Shown: positions 20,448-29,286 of the stretch, piece after piece
How positions within the stretch are numbered: the first letter of the stretch is position 1
Layout: each line of letters opens with the position of its first letter
Source of the DNA: Pseudosporangium ferrugineum
GTDB taxonomy: Bacteria > Actinomycetota > Actinomycetes > Mycobacteriales > Micromonosporaceae
Length of the DNA stretch: 64,000 nt
NCBI RefSeq assembly: GCF_003002065.1
Contig: NZ_PVZG01000001.1
Coordinates: forward strand, 868,001-932,000
Reading direction: 5' to 3'
The notes under the pieces: model-generated
Seen by the model: only the letters and a program-made list of their open reading frames with translations
Database searches by the model: none
What the model was told of the DNA's origin: nothing
Made by a program: the position numbers and the translations under genes

Positions 20448-21185
20448 CTACGACAGGTTGCAGGGGTCCAGCGAACGCCGGTACCCCTTGCTGAAAGAGC
20501 TGGTCCGCTGCTGGGCGGTGCCGTGCGCGCCCTCGGCGAACCAGGGCTGGCCCGGGTCGTCGCCGACCGCCTGGAGGCCGCGCGCCAGCTCGTCCAGATC
20601 GCCGTCGTCCAGCCGCAGCCGGTTCGCCTTCTCCTGGTCGCCGATGTACGCCCCGGCCATGCAGTCGGCCTGCAACTCCTGCTGGATCGTGAACTGTTTC
20701 TGGATGCCGAGGCGCCGCTGGATAGCGTGCGCGTACTCATGGCCGAGCAGGTAGAAGATGAACGCATCGCCGATCTGCCGGAACGCGGCGAACGCCCAGT
20801 CCGCGTCGTACGCGATGAAGTCCCCCGCCGAGCAGTAGGCCGCGTTCCGCAGCCCGAGCGCCTGGCCCCCGCACTCGACCTCGCCCTTCTCGTCGTACGG
20901 GATCAGCTCGGCGATCGGCTGGAACGTCAGCCCCGACCGCCGGAACTGCGCCTCCCAGTACTCCTCGGCGATCCTGCGCGCCGATTCGACGTCGGACTGG
21001 AATTCCTCGACTGTGTCCGTACCGTCGACATCGGGGTCGGCGGGCTTGCCCGCTTCGGTCGTCCGCGTCTGGGCGGGACGTTGCGGCTGGCCGGACGGCG
21101 CCTCGGGCGCGGCCACGCAACCGAGGGCGACCAGGGCCCCCACGACGAGAGCCGGGATCGCGAGGCGGTTGCGTGGCACCGGCAT
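20448..21185 (-). CDS. neutral zinc metallopeptidase, predicted lipoprotein
   Basis: A 245-residue secreted protein. Residues 1-22 form a lipoprotein signal with lipobox LVALGC. The mature part carries [15 protein letters not shown], an HExxH zinc site, and downstream [16 protein letters not shown], whose Glu is the probable third ligand. CNLS at the C terminus and two further Cys may form disulfides. The family (YpfJ/neutral zinc metallopeptidase-like) is uncharacterised biochemically. ATG 21185 has a GGAGGA site. It lies 40 bp upstream of the HAD gene on the same strand. Confidence 0.9.
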   Translation of the reverse strand: MPVPRNRLAIPALVVGALVALGCVAAPEAPSGQPQRPAQTRTTEAGKPADPDVDGTDTVEEFQSDVESARRIAEEYWEAQFRRSGLTFQPIAELIPYDEKGEVECGGQALGLRNAAYCSAGDFIAYDADWAFAAFRQIGDAFIFYLLGHEYAHAIQRRLGIQKQFTIQQELQADCMAGAYIGDQEKANRLRLDDGDLDELARGLQAVGDDPGQPWFAEGAHGTAQQRTSSFSKGYRRSLDPCNLS

Positions 21186-21399
21186 GCGGGGTCCTCCGAG
21201 GGGCAGGCGAGACCGGGGTACCTCCACGATACGGAGGGCCGCCCGCGCGCGGATCAGGGTGTGTGCCACTCCGATGCCAGGTCCGCCCGGCGAGTCGCCC
21301 CGCCGCGCCGGAGGGTGTGTCGCTGGACACCGCCGCGGCCCGGGCGAGTCGCTCCCGCCGGGCGTAACTTGCGAAGGGACTACTCGCCGGAGGACAACC

Positions 21400-22374
21400 G
21401 TGAAGCAGGTATCGCTCGCCGGGCTCGACGTGTCCCGTCTGGGCCTGGGCTGCATGGGAATGTCGGCCTTCTACTCGGGCAAGGGCACCGACGACGCCGA
21501 GTCCGTGCGGACCATCCACCGCGCCCTCGAGCTGGGCGTCACCCTGTTCGACACGGCCGAGCTCTACGGGCCGTACACGAACGAGGAGCTCGTCGGCCGC
21601 GCCCTGGCCGGCCGCCGCGCCGAGGCGGTGATCGCCACCAAGTTCGGCCTGCTCTCGCACCGCGGCGGCGACGGCGGCCGCACCCTGGACGGCCACCCCG
21701 ACAATGCGCGCGCGGCGGTCGAAGGCTCACTCAAGCGGCTCGGCACCGACCACATCGACCTGTATTACCAGCACCGCATGGACCCGAAGGTGTCGGTCGA
21801 GGAGACCGTCGGGGCCCTGGCCGACCTGGTGCACGCCGGAAAGATCCGGCACATCGGCCTGTCCGAGGCCGCCCCGGAGACGATCCGCCGGGCGCACGCC
21901 GTCCACCCGATCACCGCGGTCCAGTCGGAGTATTCGCTGTGGACCCGCGACCCGGAGGCCGAGGTGCTCCCGACCCTGCGCGAGCTGGGCATCGGCTTCG
22001 TCCCCTACTCCCCGCTGGGCCGCGGCTTCCTCACCGGCGCGATCCGCTCCGCCGAGGACTTCGACCGGGACGACTTCCGCCGCGGCAACCCCCGCTTCCA
22101 GGGCGACAACCTCCAGCAGAACCTGCGCATCGTCGACGAGGTCCGAGCCGTGGCCACCGAGGCCGGCGCGACCCCGGCCCAGATCGCCCTCGCCTGGGTC
22201 CTCGCCCAGGGCGACGACCTCGCCCCGATCCCCGGCACCAAGCGGGTGACAAGGCTCGAAGAAAACACCGCAGCCGATTCCGTACGCCTGACCACCGCCC
22301 AACTCGCCCGCCTGACAGCCATCCGCCCACCAACCGGCGAACGCTACGCAGACATGTCGGAAATCAACCACTAG
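21400..22374 (+). CDS. aldo/keto reductase
   Basis: A 324-residue NADPH-dependent TIM-barrel reductase. [14 protein letters not shown] opens the barrel; the catalytic Asp and Tyr are in [18 protein letters not shown], Lys in AVIATKFG, and His in YYQHRMD. The C-terminal [13 protein letters not shown] binds the cofactor phosphate. This is the AKR13-like group of yeast/bacterial reductases. GTG 21400 follows GGAGGAC. No pathway gene is adjacent; it diverges from the metallopeptidase gene. Confidence 0.94.
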   Translation: MKQVSLAGLDVSRLGLGCMGMSAFYSGKGTDDAESVRTIHRALELGVTLFDTAELYGPYTNEELVGRALAGRRAEAVIATKFGLLSHRGGDGGRTLDGHPDNARAAVEGSLKRLGTDHIDLYYQHRMDPKVSVEETVGALADLVHAGKIRHIGLSEAAPETIRRAHAVHPITAVQSEYSLWTRDPEAEVLPTLRELGIGFVPYSPLGRGFLTGAIRSAEDFDRDDFRRGNPRFQGDNLQQNLRIVDEVRAVATEAGATPAQIALAWVLAQGDDLAPIPGTKRVTRLEENTAADSVRLTTAQLARLTAIRPPTGERYADMSEINH

Positions 22375-22708
22375 CCCCGGCGCTCCACCCCTCACCCTGC
22401 TGCACGGCAGGCCGATCCGGCACGGCCCAACCCGACCCGATCCGGCGCGACCCAACGCGGCGTGACGCGACCCGGCGTGACGCGACCCAGCGTGACGCGA
22501 CCCAGCGCGGCTCGGCGCGGCTCGGCCCGTTGCAGCCGACCGGACGCCTTCCCGGACCCGGCGCCTGGCCGACCAGACGCATGCCCCGGCCGGACACACG
22601 CTGGGCCGGGGCCGGGGCCGGGGCCGGGACCGGGACCGGGACCGGGACCGGGACCGGGACCGGGACCGGGGCCGGGCTTGGCGGGGCGGGGCGGGGCATG
22701 ATGGGCGC
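22375..22708. repeat. repeat-filled spacer, 15-bp and 6-bp tandem arrays
   Basis: No gene is visible in this 334-bp gap. At about 22455-22510 a 15-bp unit (GTGACGCGACCCAGC-like) repeats about four times. From 22603 to 22676 there is a 6-bp array, first GGGCCG and then GGGACC units, about twelve copies in all. The DUF2071 gene follows at once. Confidence 0.85.
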
Positions 22709-23446
22709 GTGCGGATCGAGGATGTCACGCCCGAGACCATGCGTCCGGTGCGCCGGCCGTGGCTTGTACAGAGCTGGCATGACCTGGCGTTTCTGCACTG
22801 GGCGGTGCCGCCGGAGACGGTGTCGCCGTTCCTGCCTCGTGGCACGGTGCCGGACACGCTCGACGGGGTAGCGTACGTCGGGTTGATCGGGTTCCGGATG
22901 GTGAAGCTCGGGCCGTTGCGCGGGCCGGGGATTCCGTACCTGGGCACGTTCCTCGAGACGAATGTGCGCCTCTACAGCGTCGACGACCGGGGACGGCGGG
23001 CGGTGGTGTTCCTGTCGCTGGACGCCGAGCGGTTGCTGCCCGTGCTCACCGCGCAGGCGACGCTGCGCCTGCCGTACAAATGGTCCCGGATGTCCCTTGA
23101 GAAGAACGACGGCGTCCTGCGTTACGCCAGCACCCGCCGATGGCCCGGGCCGCGGGGTGCCCGGACGGCCTTTTCGGTACGCGTGGGAGCCCCGCTCGAC
23201 GAACCCACGCCCCTCGAGCACTTCCTGACGGCCCGCTGGGGTCTGCACACCCGCGCCTGGGGCCGCACCGTGCACCTGCCGAACGAGCACCCGCAATGGC
23301 CGCTCGCCCGCGCCGAACTCCTCGAACTGGACGACGGCCTGCTCCCCGCCGCCGGCCTCCCGGCGATGACGGAACCCCCGGTCAGCGTCCTCTACTCCCC
23401 CGGCGTCCCGGTGACCTTCGGCGGCCCGGCAGTCGCCGCAACCTGA
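22709..23446 (+). CDS. DUF2071 (YqjF-like) protein
   Basis: A 245-residue protein of the DUF2071 family, whose members have an acetoacetate-decarboxylase-like fold and unknown function. Family features include RPWLVQSWHDLAFLHWAVPP at the N terminus, FLPRGTVPDTLDG, YLGTFLETNVRLY in the middle and SVLYSPGVPV at the end. GTG 22709 has only a weak ribosome site. The gene stands alone after a hexanucleotide array; slippage there could change promoter spacing. Confidence 0.88.
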   Translation: MRIEDVTPETMRPVRRPWLVQSWHDLAFLHWAVPPETVSPFLPRGTVPDTLDGVAYVGLIGFRMVKLGPLRGPGIPYLGTFLETNVRLYSVDDRGRRAVVFLSLDAERLLPVLTAQATLRLPYKWSRMSLEKNDGVLRYASTRRWPGPRGARTAFSVRVGAPLDEPTPLEHFLTARWGLHTRAWGRTVHLPNEHPQWPLARAELLELDDGLLPAAGLPAMTEPPVSVLYSPGVPVTFGGPAVAAT

Positions 23447-23648
23447 CCCCACCGGCCAGCATCGGGACCCGGCGGGATCCGACACACGCGGGCCGGTGCG
23501 ACCCGCGGACCGGCGCCGGACGCCGACCGCACGGAGAAGACCGGGACCGGAGGCACCGGCAGCCGCAAACCGGGATCCCACCGCCGGGAGGGCAACCGGG
23601 ACCCCACCGCCGGGAGGGGCAACCGCGGCAAGCCGTAGTCGGGCCGGG
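23447..23648. repeat. spacer with short direct repeats
   Basis: Two or more copies of a unit built on CACCGCCGGGAGG and GCAACCGGGA (around 23570-23625) fill part of this gap between convergent genes. No gene was seen. Confidence 0.5.
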
Positions 23649-24194
23649 TCAGACGCGGGCCGGGATGCGGCGGTGGAGTTCGGCGAGCAGGACGTCCGGG
23701 CCCGGGGACATCAGGCCGACGTCCAGGAGGAATGCGGGGCCCGAGTCGCGGCGCAGCAGGCGGGGGCGGCGGCCCGGGCCGGGTAGCTCGGTCACCGCGG
23801 TCATCGTGGACGGGGTGATCACGAGTTCGGTGAACGGGCCCCACCGGCGCAGGCCGACCGCGGCGACCGCCGACCAGGGTAGGTGCACGCCTCGCCGTCC
23901 GGTGGCACCGAATTCCAGGCCGCGGATGGAACTCTTGAGCCAGCCGAAGCGGTTCCACGCCGCCAGGACGATCAGGCCCGCGCCCGCCACCGGCACGATG
24001 AGCAGCGCCTCCACGGCCCGTACCAGGTCACCGGCGGTCGGGCGGACGCCGAGGGCGAGCGCTACCAGCAGGATCAGCAGGACGCAGGCCAGCGAGCCGA
24101 GGGCTATCACCCAGAGCATGGTCACGAAGACCATGGCGCGGGGCTGGAAGAAGGTGGTCGCGTCCTCGCCGACCTCGAGCGGATGATCCTCCAC
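23649..24194 (-). CDS. two-helix membrane protein with PH-like domain
   Basis: A 181-residue protein. Two transmembrane helices (FVTMLWVIALGSLACVLLIL; about residues 60-82, LLIVPVAGAGLIVLAAW) precede a C-terminal domain with RGLEFGATGRRGVHLPWSAV and AVGLRRWGPFTELVITP, the pattern of bacterial PH-like membrane proteins. Function is unknown. It is the convergent neighbour of the DUF2071 gene and is followed upstream by the 35-bp array. Confidence 0.8.
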   Translation of the reverse strand: MEDHPLEVGEDATTFFQPRAMVFVTMLWVIALGSLACVLLILLVALALGVRPTAGDLVRAVEALLIVPVAGAGLIVLAAWNRFGWLKSSIRGLEFGATGRRGVHLPWSAVAAVGLRRWGPFTELVITPSTMTAVTELPGPGRRPRLLRRDSGPAFLLDVGLMSPGPDVLLAELHRRIPARV

Positions 24195-24259
24195 AAAACC
24201 GATTATGCGGGCAAATGCCGCCGCCGACTCCCGGTTCGGCGGTCCCCGCGGCCGGGTCG

Positions 24260-24567
24260 GTCAGACGGCCGGAGGGCGGCCGGCGGTGGGTGGGTCAGAC
24301 GGCCGGAGGACGACCAGCGGCGGGTTGGGTCAGACGGCCGGAGGACGACCAGCGGCGGGGTGGGTCAGACGGCCGGAGGACGACCAGCGGCGGGTTGGGT
24401 CAGACGGCCGGAGGACGACCAGCGGCGGGTTGGGTCAGACGGCCGGAGGACGACCAGCGGCGGGTTGGGTCAGACGGCCGGAGGACGACCAGCGGCGGGT
24501 TGGGTCAGACGGCCGGAGGACGACCAGCGGCGGGTTGGGTCAGACGGCCGGAGGGCGGCCGGTCAGG
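24260..24567. repeat. 35-bp tandem repeat, about 8 copies
   Basis: Units start at 24294, 24329, 24364, 24399, 24434, 24469 and 24504, exactly 35 bp apart, with a diverged copy at 24260 and a partial one at 24539 that lies inside the 3' end of the next gene. Read on the minus strand each unit contains GRPPAV-stop, the same as the last codons of that gene. Because 35 is not divisible by 3, all forward frames stay open, which creates false ORFs. Confidence 0.95.
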
Positions 24568-25256
24568 AGGTCGGCGACGCGGTAGAGCGAGCCCAGCAGG
24601 CCCGGGATCGACGCCGGGTCCTTCAGGCGGCCGGGGGTGAAGGTCATCAGGTCCGCGCCCTGCAGGGTCCAGGCCGGCACGGCGCCGTCTACGTGGGCCT
24701 GCAGGAGGGAACCGCTCAGCGGGTACGGCGATCCGGCCGGTTCCCCCACCACGCGGAAGTCGTGGTCGAAGCGTTCGTGGCCGAGGGTGCTGCCCGCGCC
24801 GAACAGGGCCCGGCCCCACTTGGAGAGGGTGCCGCGGGGCTGGATGCCGACGTACGCGGACGGCCGGTCCAGGTGGACGACCAGGACCGTGTAGTGGTGG
24901 GTGGTCGAGCGGGTGCCGTGGGTGGTGCCGCCGTTGCCGTCGGGCGTGCTGGTCGAGGTGGTCTCCGTGTACGAGTAGTCGGCGACGCTGGCTCGGCGTC
25001 CCCACAGGGGGCCGGTGAGCGCCAGCGTCACGCCGCGGCGGTTGCGGCCCGGCAGGCGGGAGCTCCAGTCCACGGCGGGATTCGGTACGAGCATCCAGCC
25101 GTGGGCCGCCGCCCAGCCCTGCAGGGCCTCCCGGCGTTCCCGCTCGCGCCGGCGGCCGACGACGGCTGCCAGGACGACGAGGACGACCACGACGGCCACG
25201 CAGAGAAGCAGCCCGGCAACGAGCACCACCCCATCCATGGCGGGACAGCTTGCCAC
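24540..25256 (-). CDS. membrane-anchored DUF3137-like protein
   Basis: A 238-residue protein with one N-terminal transmembrane helix (VVLVAGLLLCVAVVVVLVVL) followed by a basic stop-transfer RRRERERR. The rest is a soluble domain with VADYSYTETT and HHYTVLVVHLDRPS, which resembles DUF3137 proteins of actinomycetes. Start choice is open: GTG 25256 or ATG 25238; neither has a good ribosome site. The gene ends TGRPPAV, the sequence copied in the adjoining 35-bp array. Confidence 0.8.
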   Translation of the reverse strand: MASCPAMDGVVLVAGLLLCVAVVVVLVVLAAVVGRRRERERREALQGWAAAHGWMLVPNPAVDWSSRLPGRNRRGVTLALTGPLWGRRASVADYSYTETTSTSTPDGNGGTTHGTRSTTHHYTVLVVHLDRPSAYVGIQPRGTLSKWGRALFGAGSTLGHERFDHDFRVVGEPAGSPYPLSGSLLQAHVDGAVPAWTLQGADLMTFTPGRLKDPASIPGLLGSLYRVADLLTGRPPAV

Positions 25257-25499
25257 GCCACGCGCGATTCCGCAGGTTACCCGCCCGCCGCGCGATCATG
25301 ACCGCCGCCGCACGGCCCCGCGAGACCCGCACGCCGGGCAAGAGCCGCCATGCCGGCGCACGGTAAGAAACGACGGCAAAGAGGGCTCGGCAGGCAAGCG
25401 GCGGGCGGCGGGCGGCGGCGCGCAGGCGGCAACGGCGGCGGCCGGGCGGGGACAACGGCAGGAGGGCGGCAACGGAAAGCCGGCGGGCAGGAACGACGG
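25257..25499. other. non-coding GC-rich spacer
   Basis: Purine-rich, simple-sequence DNA with GGCGGGC and GGCAACGG-type short repeats. I see no gene, operator or RNA here. Confidence 0.5.
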
Positions 25500-25526
25500 C
25501 GGCCGCCCACAGGACGTGGGCGGCCG
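25500..25526 (-). terminator. hairpin terminator of the CDP-alcohol phosphatidyltransferase gene
   Basis: CGGCCGCCCAC, a five-base loop and its exact complement form an 11-bp stem 31 bases after the stop codon of the minus-strand gene. Confidence 0.7.
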
Positions 25527-25557
25527 GTCGCGGTTCGGCCGGGGCGGTGGCCAGGGA

Positions 25558-26574
25558 TCAGTTGCGGGCGGACACCGTGGGCAGGCTCATGGTGTCGGCG
25601 CCGAGCTGGTCGCCGTCGACGACCTGCTCGACCGGTTCGACGCCCGCCGCCGTGGCGACCGCCTCGGCCTGGGCCTCGGAGGTGACGCCGAGCTTGGCGA
25701 GCTGGCGGGTGTAGCTGCGGGTCGCCGTCCAGAGCTTGTAGATCAGCAGCAGCTCGAACGCGGTGAGCAGGGCCGCCGACGCGATCGTGACCGGGATGAT
25801 CTGGCCGGTGACCGGGCCGATGATGAAGATAAACATCTGGAACTCGATGCCGCTGAACAGGTGCGCGCGGATCCGCTGCCGGACGAGCATGTTGCGGACG
25901 CGGACGAAGGCGCTGAACTTGGTGCGGAAGTCGCCGTACACGTCGACCACGGGGCGCTCCGCCCCCGTACCGTCGGTGGCTGTCGTGGCCGTGACCGCCG
26001 CGCCCACCGGGTGTTCGGCGTCGGTCTCCTCGACGAACATCGGCGCGGCCGCGCCCTCGCCCTGGGCCGCCTCCAGGCGGCGCCGCATGTCGTTCTTGAC
26101 CTTGCCCATCTGGAGGGCGTTCAGGTAGCGGAAGCCGTCGAGGAAGATGACCAGGCCGGCCATCCACAGGTAGTGGATGTTGTCGGTGCGCTCGTACTGG
26201 CCGGCCATCAGGGCCACGCCGCACACGACCACGCGCAGGCGGTCGAAGACGTAGTCGAGCCAGGAGCCGAAGACCGAGCCGGTGCCCTTCAGCCGGGCGA
26301 TCTTCCCGTCCATGCAGTCGAGCACGAAGCTGAAGTGGAAGAGGACGGCGCCGGCGACCAGCCACGGGTAGTCGCCCTGGGCGAAGCAGTACGCGGACAC
26401 CACCCCAAGGATGAACGCGCCCATGGTGAGCAGGTTGGGGGTTACCCAGCGGATCGGCGCGACCAGCCAGACGAGCCGCGAGGCCAGCGGGTCGACCAAC
26501 CAGACCGTCCACCAGGCGTCGCGATCCTTATAGGTACGCGTACGGATCTCGTCAAGCGTGAAGCGTCGTGCCAT
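25558..26574 (-). CDS. CDP-alcohol phosphatidyltransferase family membrane enzyme
   Basis: A 338-residue enzyme that transfers a phospho-alcohol group from a CDP-linked donor. The metal-binding signature D-x2-D-G-x2-A-R-x8-G-x3-D-x3-D is complete: DCMDGKIARLKGTGSVFG and then SWLDYVFDR. About five to six transmembrane helices surround it. The length is well above that of PgsA-type phospholipid synthases, with a cytoplasmic C-terminal extension, so the acceptor may be something other than glycerol phosphate or inositol. ATG 26574 follows GGTGGAG. The long upstream region is AT-richer than its surroundings. Confidence 0.92.
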   Translation of the reverse strand: MARRFTLDEIRTRTYKDRDAWWTVWLVDPLASRLVWLVAPIRWVTPNLLTMGAFILGVVSAYCFAQGDYPWLVAGAVLFHFSFVLDCMDGKIARLKGTGSVFGSWLDYVFDRLRVVVCGVALMAGQYERTDNIHYLWMAGLVIFLDGFRYLNALQMGKVKNDMRRRLEAAQGEGAAAPMFVEETDAEHPVGAAVTATTATDGTGAERPVVDVYGDFRTKFSAFVRVRNMLVRQRIRAHLFSGIEFQMFIFIIGPVTGQIIPVTIASAALLTAFELLLIYKLWTATRSYTRQLAKLGVTSEAQAEAVATAAGVEPVEQVVDGDQLGADTMSLPTVSARN

Positions 26575-26948
26575 GCCACAACTCCACCGGGGTGATGAAT
26601 ACATGAATAGTGAGACGCGCGGACATTACAGGAGACCGTCTCGCAGCATAGATGCCTGGGCAAGAAGCGGGACAAACAGCGACATGTTCGGCCGATAGGC
26701 GATAGACGATCATGAACAACGGACCACCCCGGGCTCCGGCGGACCCCGTCCGAGCAGCGGATCCCTTCCGGCGATTCTTGTGTACGTAAGGAGCAGTGCT
26801 TGATCACGTACGGTGATCTTGGGCTCGTGAGGAAGATCACCGGGCGGGGCTGACCTCGATCGGGCGACGGATCAGGTTGGCCCGCGTGCCCTCGCATGTC
26901 AGGATTCCGGGACGGTACGGGCCGGCCGACCTTCCGGGGGGACGACGA
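26575..26948. promoter_or_regulatory. divergent promoter region, 374 bp
   Basis: The gap between the divergent phosphatidyltransferase and phosphoribosyltransferase genes is less GC-rich than average (near 26600-26800) and should hold both promoters. No palindrome or small gene stood out. Confidence 0.4.
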
Positions 26949-27497
26949 GTGGACGCCGAGCATGTGGCGGACGATCTGGATTCGGTGCTGCTGACCGAGG
27001 AGCGGATCCTGACCCGGGTCGGCGAGCTCGGGCGGACGATCGACAAGGACTACGCCGGCCGGGAGCCCGTGCTCGTCGGGGTGCTCGGCGGGGCCGCCAC
27101 GTTCACCGTGGACCTGGCCCGGTCGCTCGAGAGCCAGGTCGAGATCGGCTGGATGGCGGTGCGCTCGTACACGACGAGCAAGCGCAGCTCCGGCTCCGTA
27201 CGCCTGCTCAAGGATCTTGATCTGGAGATCGAGGGGCGGCACGTGATCATCGCCGAGACGGTGATCGACACCGGCCTGACGATGTCCTGGCTGATCGGGA
27301 ACCTGCGGCAGCGCGGCCCCGCCTCCATCGCGGTGTGCGCGCTGCTGCGCAAGCCGAACACCCCCGCCTTCGACGTGCCGGCGTACGTGGGCTTCGACGT
27401 GGAGCCGGGCCTGATCGTGGGCTACGGCCTGGACTACCGCGGGCACTACCGCAACCTGCGCTGCGCCGCCGTGCTCGCCCCGCACGCGGTCCGCTGA
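26949..27497 (+). CDS. hypoxanthine/guanine phosphoribosyltransferase-like protein
   Basis: A 182-residue type I phosphoribosyltransferase. The PRPP loop reads HVIIAETVIDTGLTMSW and the LVGVLGGAATFTVDLAR segment is the N-terminal PPi-loop region. Typical purine-salvage enzymes have Glu-Asp in the PRPP loop (VEDIIDTG); here the Asp is Thr (AETVIDTG), and the Lys of the base-binding hood is hard to place. It may thus be a diverged paralogue rather than the housekeeping Hpt. GTG 26949 lies after GGGGGACGA; an upstream GTG at 26877 is possible. Confidence 0.85.
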   Translation: MDAEHVADDLDSVLLTEERILTRVGELGRTIDKDYAGREPVLVGVLGGAATFTVDLARSLESQVEIGWMAVRSYTTSKRSSGSVRLLKDLDLEIEGRHVIIAETVIDTGLTMSWLIGNLRQRGPASIAVCALLRKPNTPAFDVPAYVGFDVEPGLIVGYGLDYRGHYRNLRCAAVLAPHAVR

Positions 27498-27614
27498 CCT
27501 TCCCCCGCCGCCGGCACTGACGGCGCGGCCGGTCACGCCGGCCCCGGGCGCGGGACGACCGCGCCGGGCGCTCACCGGGCGAGACCGGCCGGCGTCGATG
27601 TGCCACGATCACGC

Positions 27615-28139
27615 ATGCCCGTGACCAACCCCTGGCTGGCCGGCCCGTCGCCGTCCGGCCGCCTGCCCACCGACCGGCTCGAGGAACGCATCCTCAACCT
27701 GCTCTCCTCGCAGAACATGTGCGTGCTCGCCACGGCCGGCCCGGCGGGCCCCCTGGCCACCCCCGTCCGCTACTTCCACCTCGACTTCACCCTGCTGTTC
27801 ACCTCGGCGGCCGGGTCGCCGAAGCTGCGCAACATCGCGGCCGACCCGCGCGTCTCGATCGGCGTCTTCGCGCCCCTGGTGGGCCAGGCGAGCAGCCGCG
27901 GCGCCCAGGTCTTCGGCGAGGCCCGGATCCTGTCGCCGGACGATCCGGAGTTCGGCGACTTCTGGCCGGCGGTGCGCTGGCAGTCCGACCACGTGGAGCG
28001 GTCGCGGTCGCTGGACGACCCGCCGCTGGGTCCGCTGGTGGTGGTGCCGGCGACCCGCATCGTCTACACCGAGCACTGGCTGCGCCGCGACGGCTACGCG
28101 CCCCGCCAGTTCTGGAAGCGCGCCCCCGCGGCCCGGTGA
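27615..28139 (+). CDS. pyridoxamine 5'-phosphate oxidase-like flavin-binding protein
   Basis: A 174-residue split-barrel protein of the PNPOx-like group. The core reads NMCVLATAGPAGPLATPVRY and LLFTSAAGSPKLRNIAADPR and VSIGVFAPLVG, the flavin- (or F420-) binding pattern of this fold. Many actinobacterial members use F420 or haem rather than FMN; the sequence does not decide. ATG 27615 is used; ATG 27600 in frame is an alternative. It is 117 bp downstream of the phosphoribosyltransferase gene. Confidence 0.86.
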   Translation: MPVTNPWLAGPSPSGRLPTDRLEERILNLLSSQNMCVLATAGPAGPLATPVRYFHLDFTLLFTSAAGSPKLRNIAADPRVSIGVFAPLVGQASSRGAQVFGEARILSPDDPEFGDFWPAVRWQSDHVERSRSLDDPPLGPLVVVPATRIVYTEHWLRRDGYAPRQFWKRAPAAR

Positions 28140-28233
28140 GGCCCGCCCCACCCGGGCCCGCCGGGGCGCCGCCGGGTGGGATTCGGTGACGGCACGTAGG
28201 CTCTGAGGTACTGAGGTACGAAAGGTTGGCATC

Positions 28234-29103
28234 GTGACAGAGTTCGACGGCCTACCCCTGCTGCGCTCCCCGGTGGCGATCGCCGCCTTCGAAGGGTGGA
28301 ACGACGCCGCCGACGCGTCGACGGCCGCGGTGGAACACCTGGAGCAGGTGTGGCAGGCCCGCGAGATCACCACCATCGACCCGGAGGAGTTCTACGACTT
28401 CCAGGTCAGCAGGCCGACCATCACCATGGCGGAGGGCGAGACCCGCAAGATCGAGTGGCCGACGACCCGGTTCGCCGTGGCCAGCCCGCCCGGCACGGAC
28501 CGCGACGTGGTGCTGATCCGCGGCATCGAGCCCAGCATGAAATGGCGCACCTTCTGCGAGCAGATCCTCGAGGTCTGCCACAGCCTGGAGGTCGACCGGA
28601 TCGTGCTGCTGGGCGCCCTGCTCGCGGACGTCCCGTACACCCGGCCCCTGCCGATCAGCGGGACCGCCTCGGAGAAGGAGGTCGCGGAGAAGTACAAGGT
28701 CGTCCCGACCCGCTACGACGGCCCCACCGGCATCGTCGGCGTCCTCCAGGAGGCCGCCGGCCGCGCCGACCTCGACGCGCTGTCCTTCTGGGTCCACGTC
28801 CCGCACTACGCCAACAACCCGCCCTGCCCCAAGGCGACCCTGGCACTGCTCAGCCGCCTCGAGGACGTGCTGGACCTGCCCGTACCGCTGGCCGACCTCG
28901 CCGAGGAAGCCGACGAATGGGAGAAGCGCGTCCGAGCGGCCGCCGAACAGGACGCCGAACTCGGCGAATACGTCCGCGAACTCGAGGAACGCGTCGGCGA
29001 CGAGGGCATCAAGCCCCTGACCGGCGACGAGATCGCCAGCGAATTCGAGAAATACCTCCGCCGACGAGGCGGCTCGGCCGGCCCCACCGCCGGCTCCTGG
29101 TAG
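28234..29103 (+). CDS. PAC2-family protein
   Basis: A 289-residue member of the PAC2 family, relatives of eukaryotic proteasome assembly chaperones that occur widely in proteasome-bearing actinomycetes. Landmarks are VAIAAFEGWNDAADASTAAV, IEWPTTRFAVASP, RDVVLIRGIEPSMKWR and HVPHYANNPPCPKATLALL. A charged helical tail (about residues 220-275) follows. A role in proteasome assembly in this genome is only a guess, since bacterial 20S particles can assemble alone. GTG 28234 has a weak AAAGGT site. A terminator hairpin follows. Confidence 0.9.
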   Translation: MTEFDGLPLLRSPVAIAAFEGWNDAADASTAAVEHLEQVWQAREITTIDPEEFYDFQVSRPTITMAEGETRKIEWPTTRFAVASPPGTDRDVVLIRGIEPSMKWRTFCEQILEVCHSLEVDRIVLLGALLADVPYTRPLPISGTASEKEVAEKYKVVPTRYDGPTGIVGVLQEAAGRADLDALSFWVHVPHYANNPPCPKATLALLSRLEDVLDLPVPLADLAEEADEWEKRVRAAAEQDAELGEYVRELEERVGDEGIKPLTGDEIASEFEKYLRRRGGSAGPTAGSW

Positions 29104-29119
29104 CCGCAGAGATCCCCCT

Positions 29120-29141
29120 GGCCCCGCCTCGTCGCGGGGCC
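29120..29141 (+). terminator. hairpin terminator after the PAC2 gene
   Basis: GGCCCCGC, a six-base loop and GCGGGGCC form a perfect 8-bp stem 16 bases after the stop codon. Confidence 0.7.
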
Positions 29142-29286
29142 GGGTGCGGCCTCGCCGCCCTCAAGGTCGATGAGGAATGCACGAGCCGGCGCAGGGCCGG
29201 AGTCAGGCAGATGCGGGCATGCGCCTTTCCCCTTCGGCCCGGAAGGGTTCTGTCTGCGGCGTAGCAGATAGCGCGCGCCGGAGGCG

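Noticed and set aside
24260..24567. CRISPR-like array of 35-bp repeats
   Set aside because: Units are directly adjacent with no spacers, and no cas genes are near.
24205..24640. Plus-strand ORFs with repeated GRRTTSGG-type peptides
   Set aside because: Created by the 35-bp array, whose length lets all frames stay open; no ribosome site and no family.
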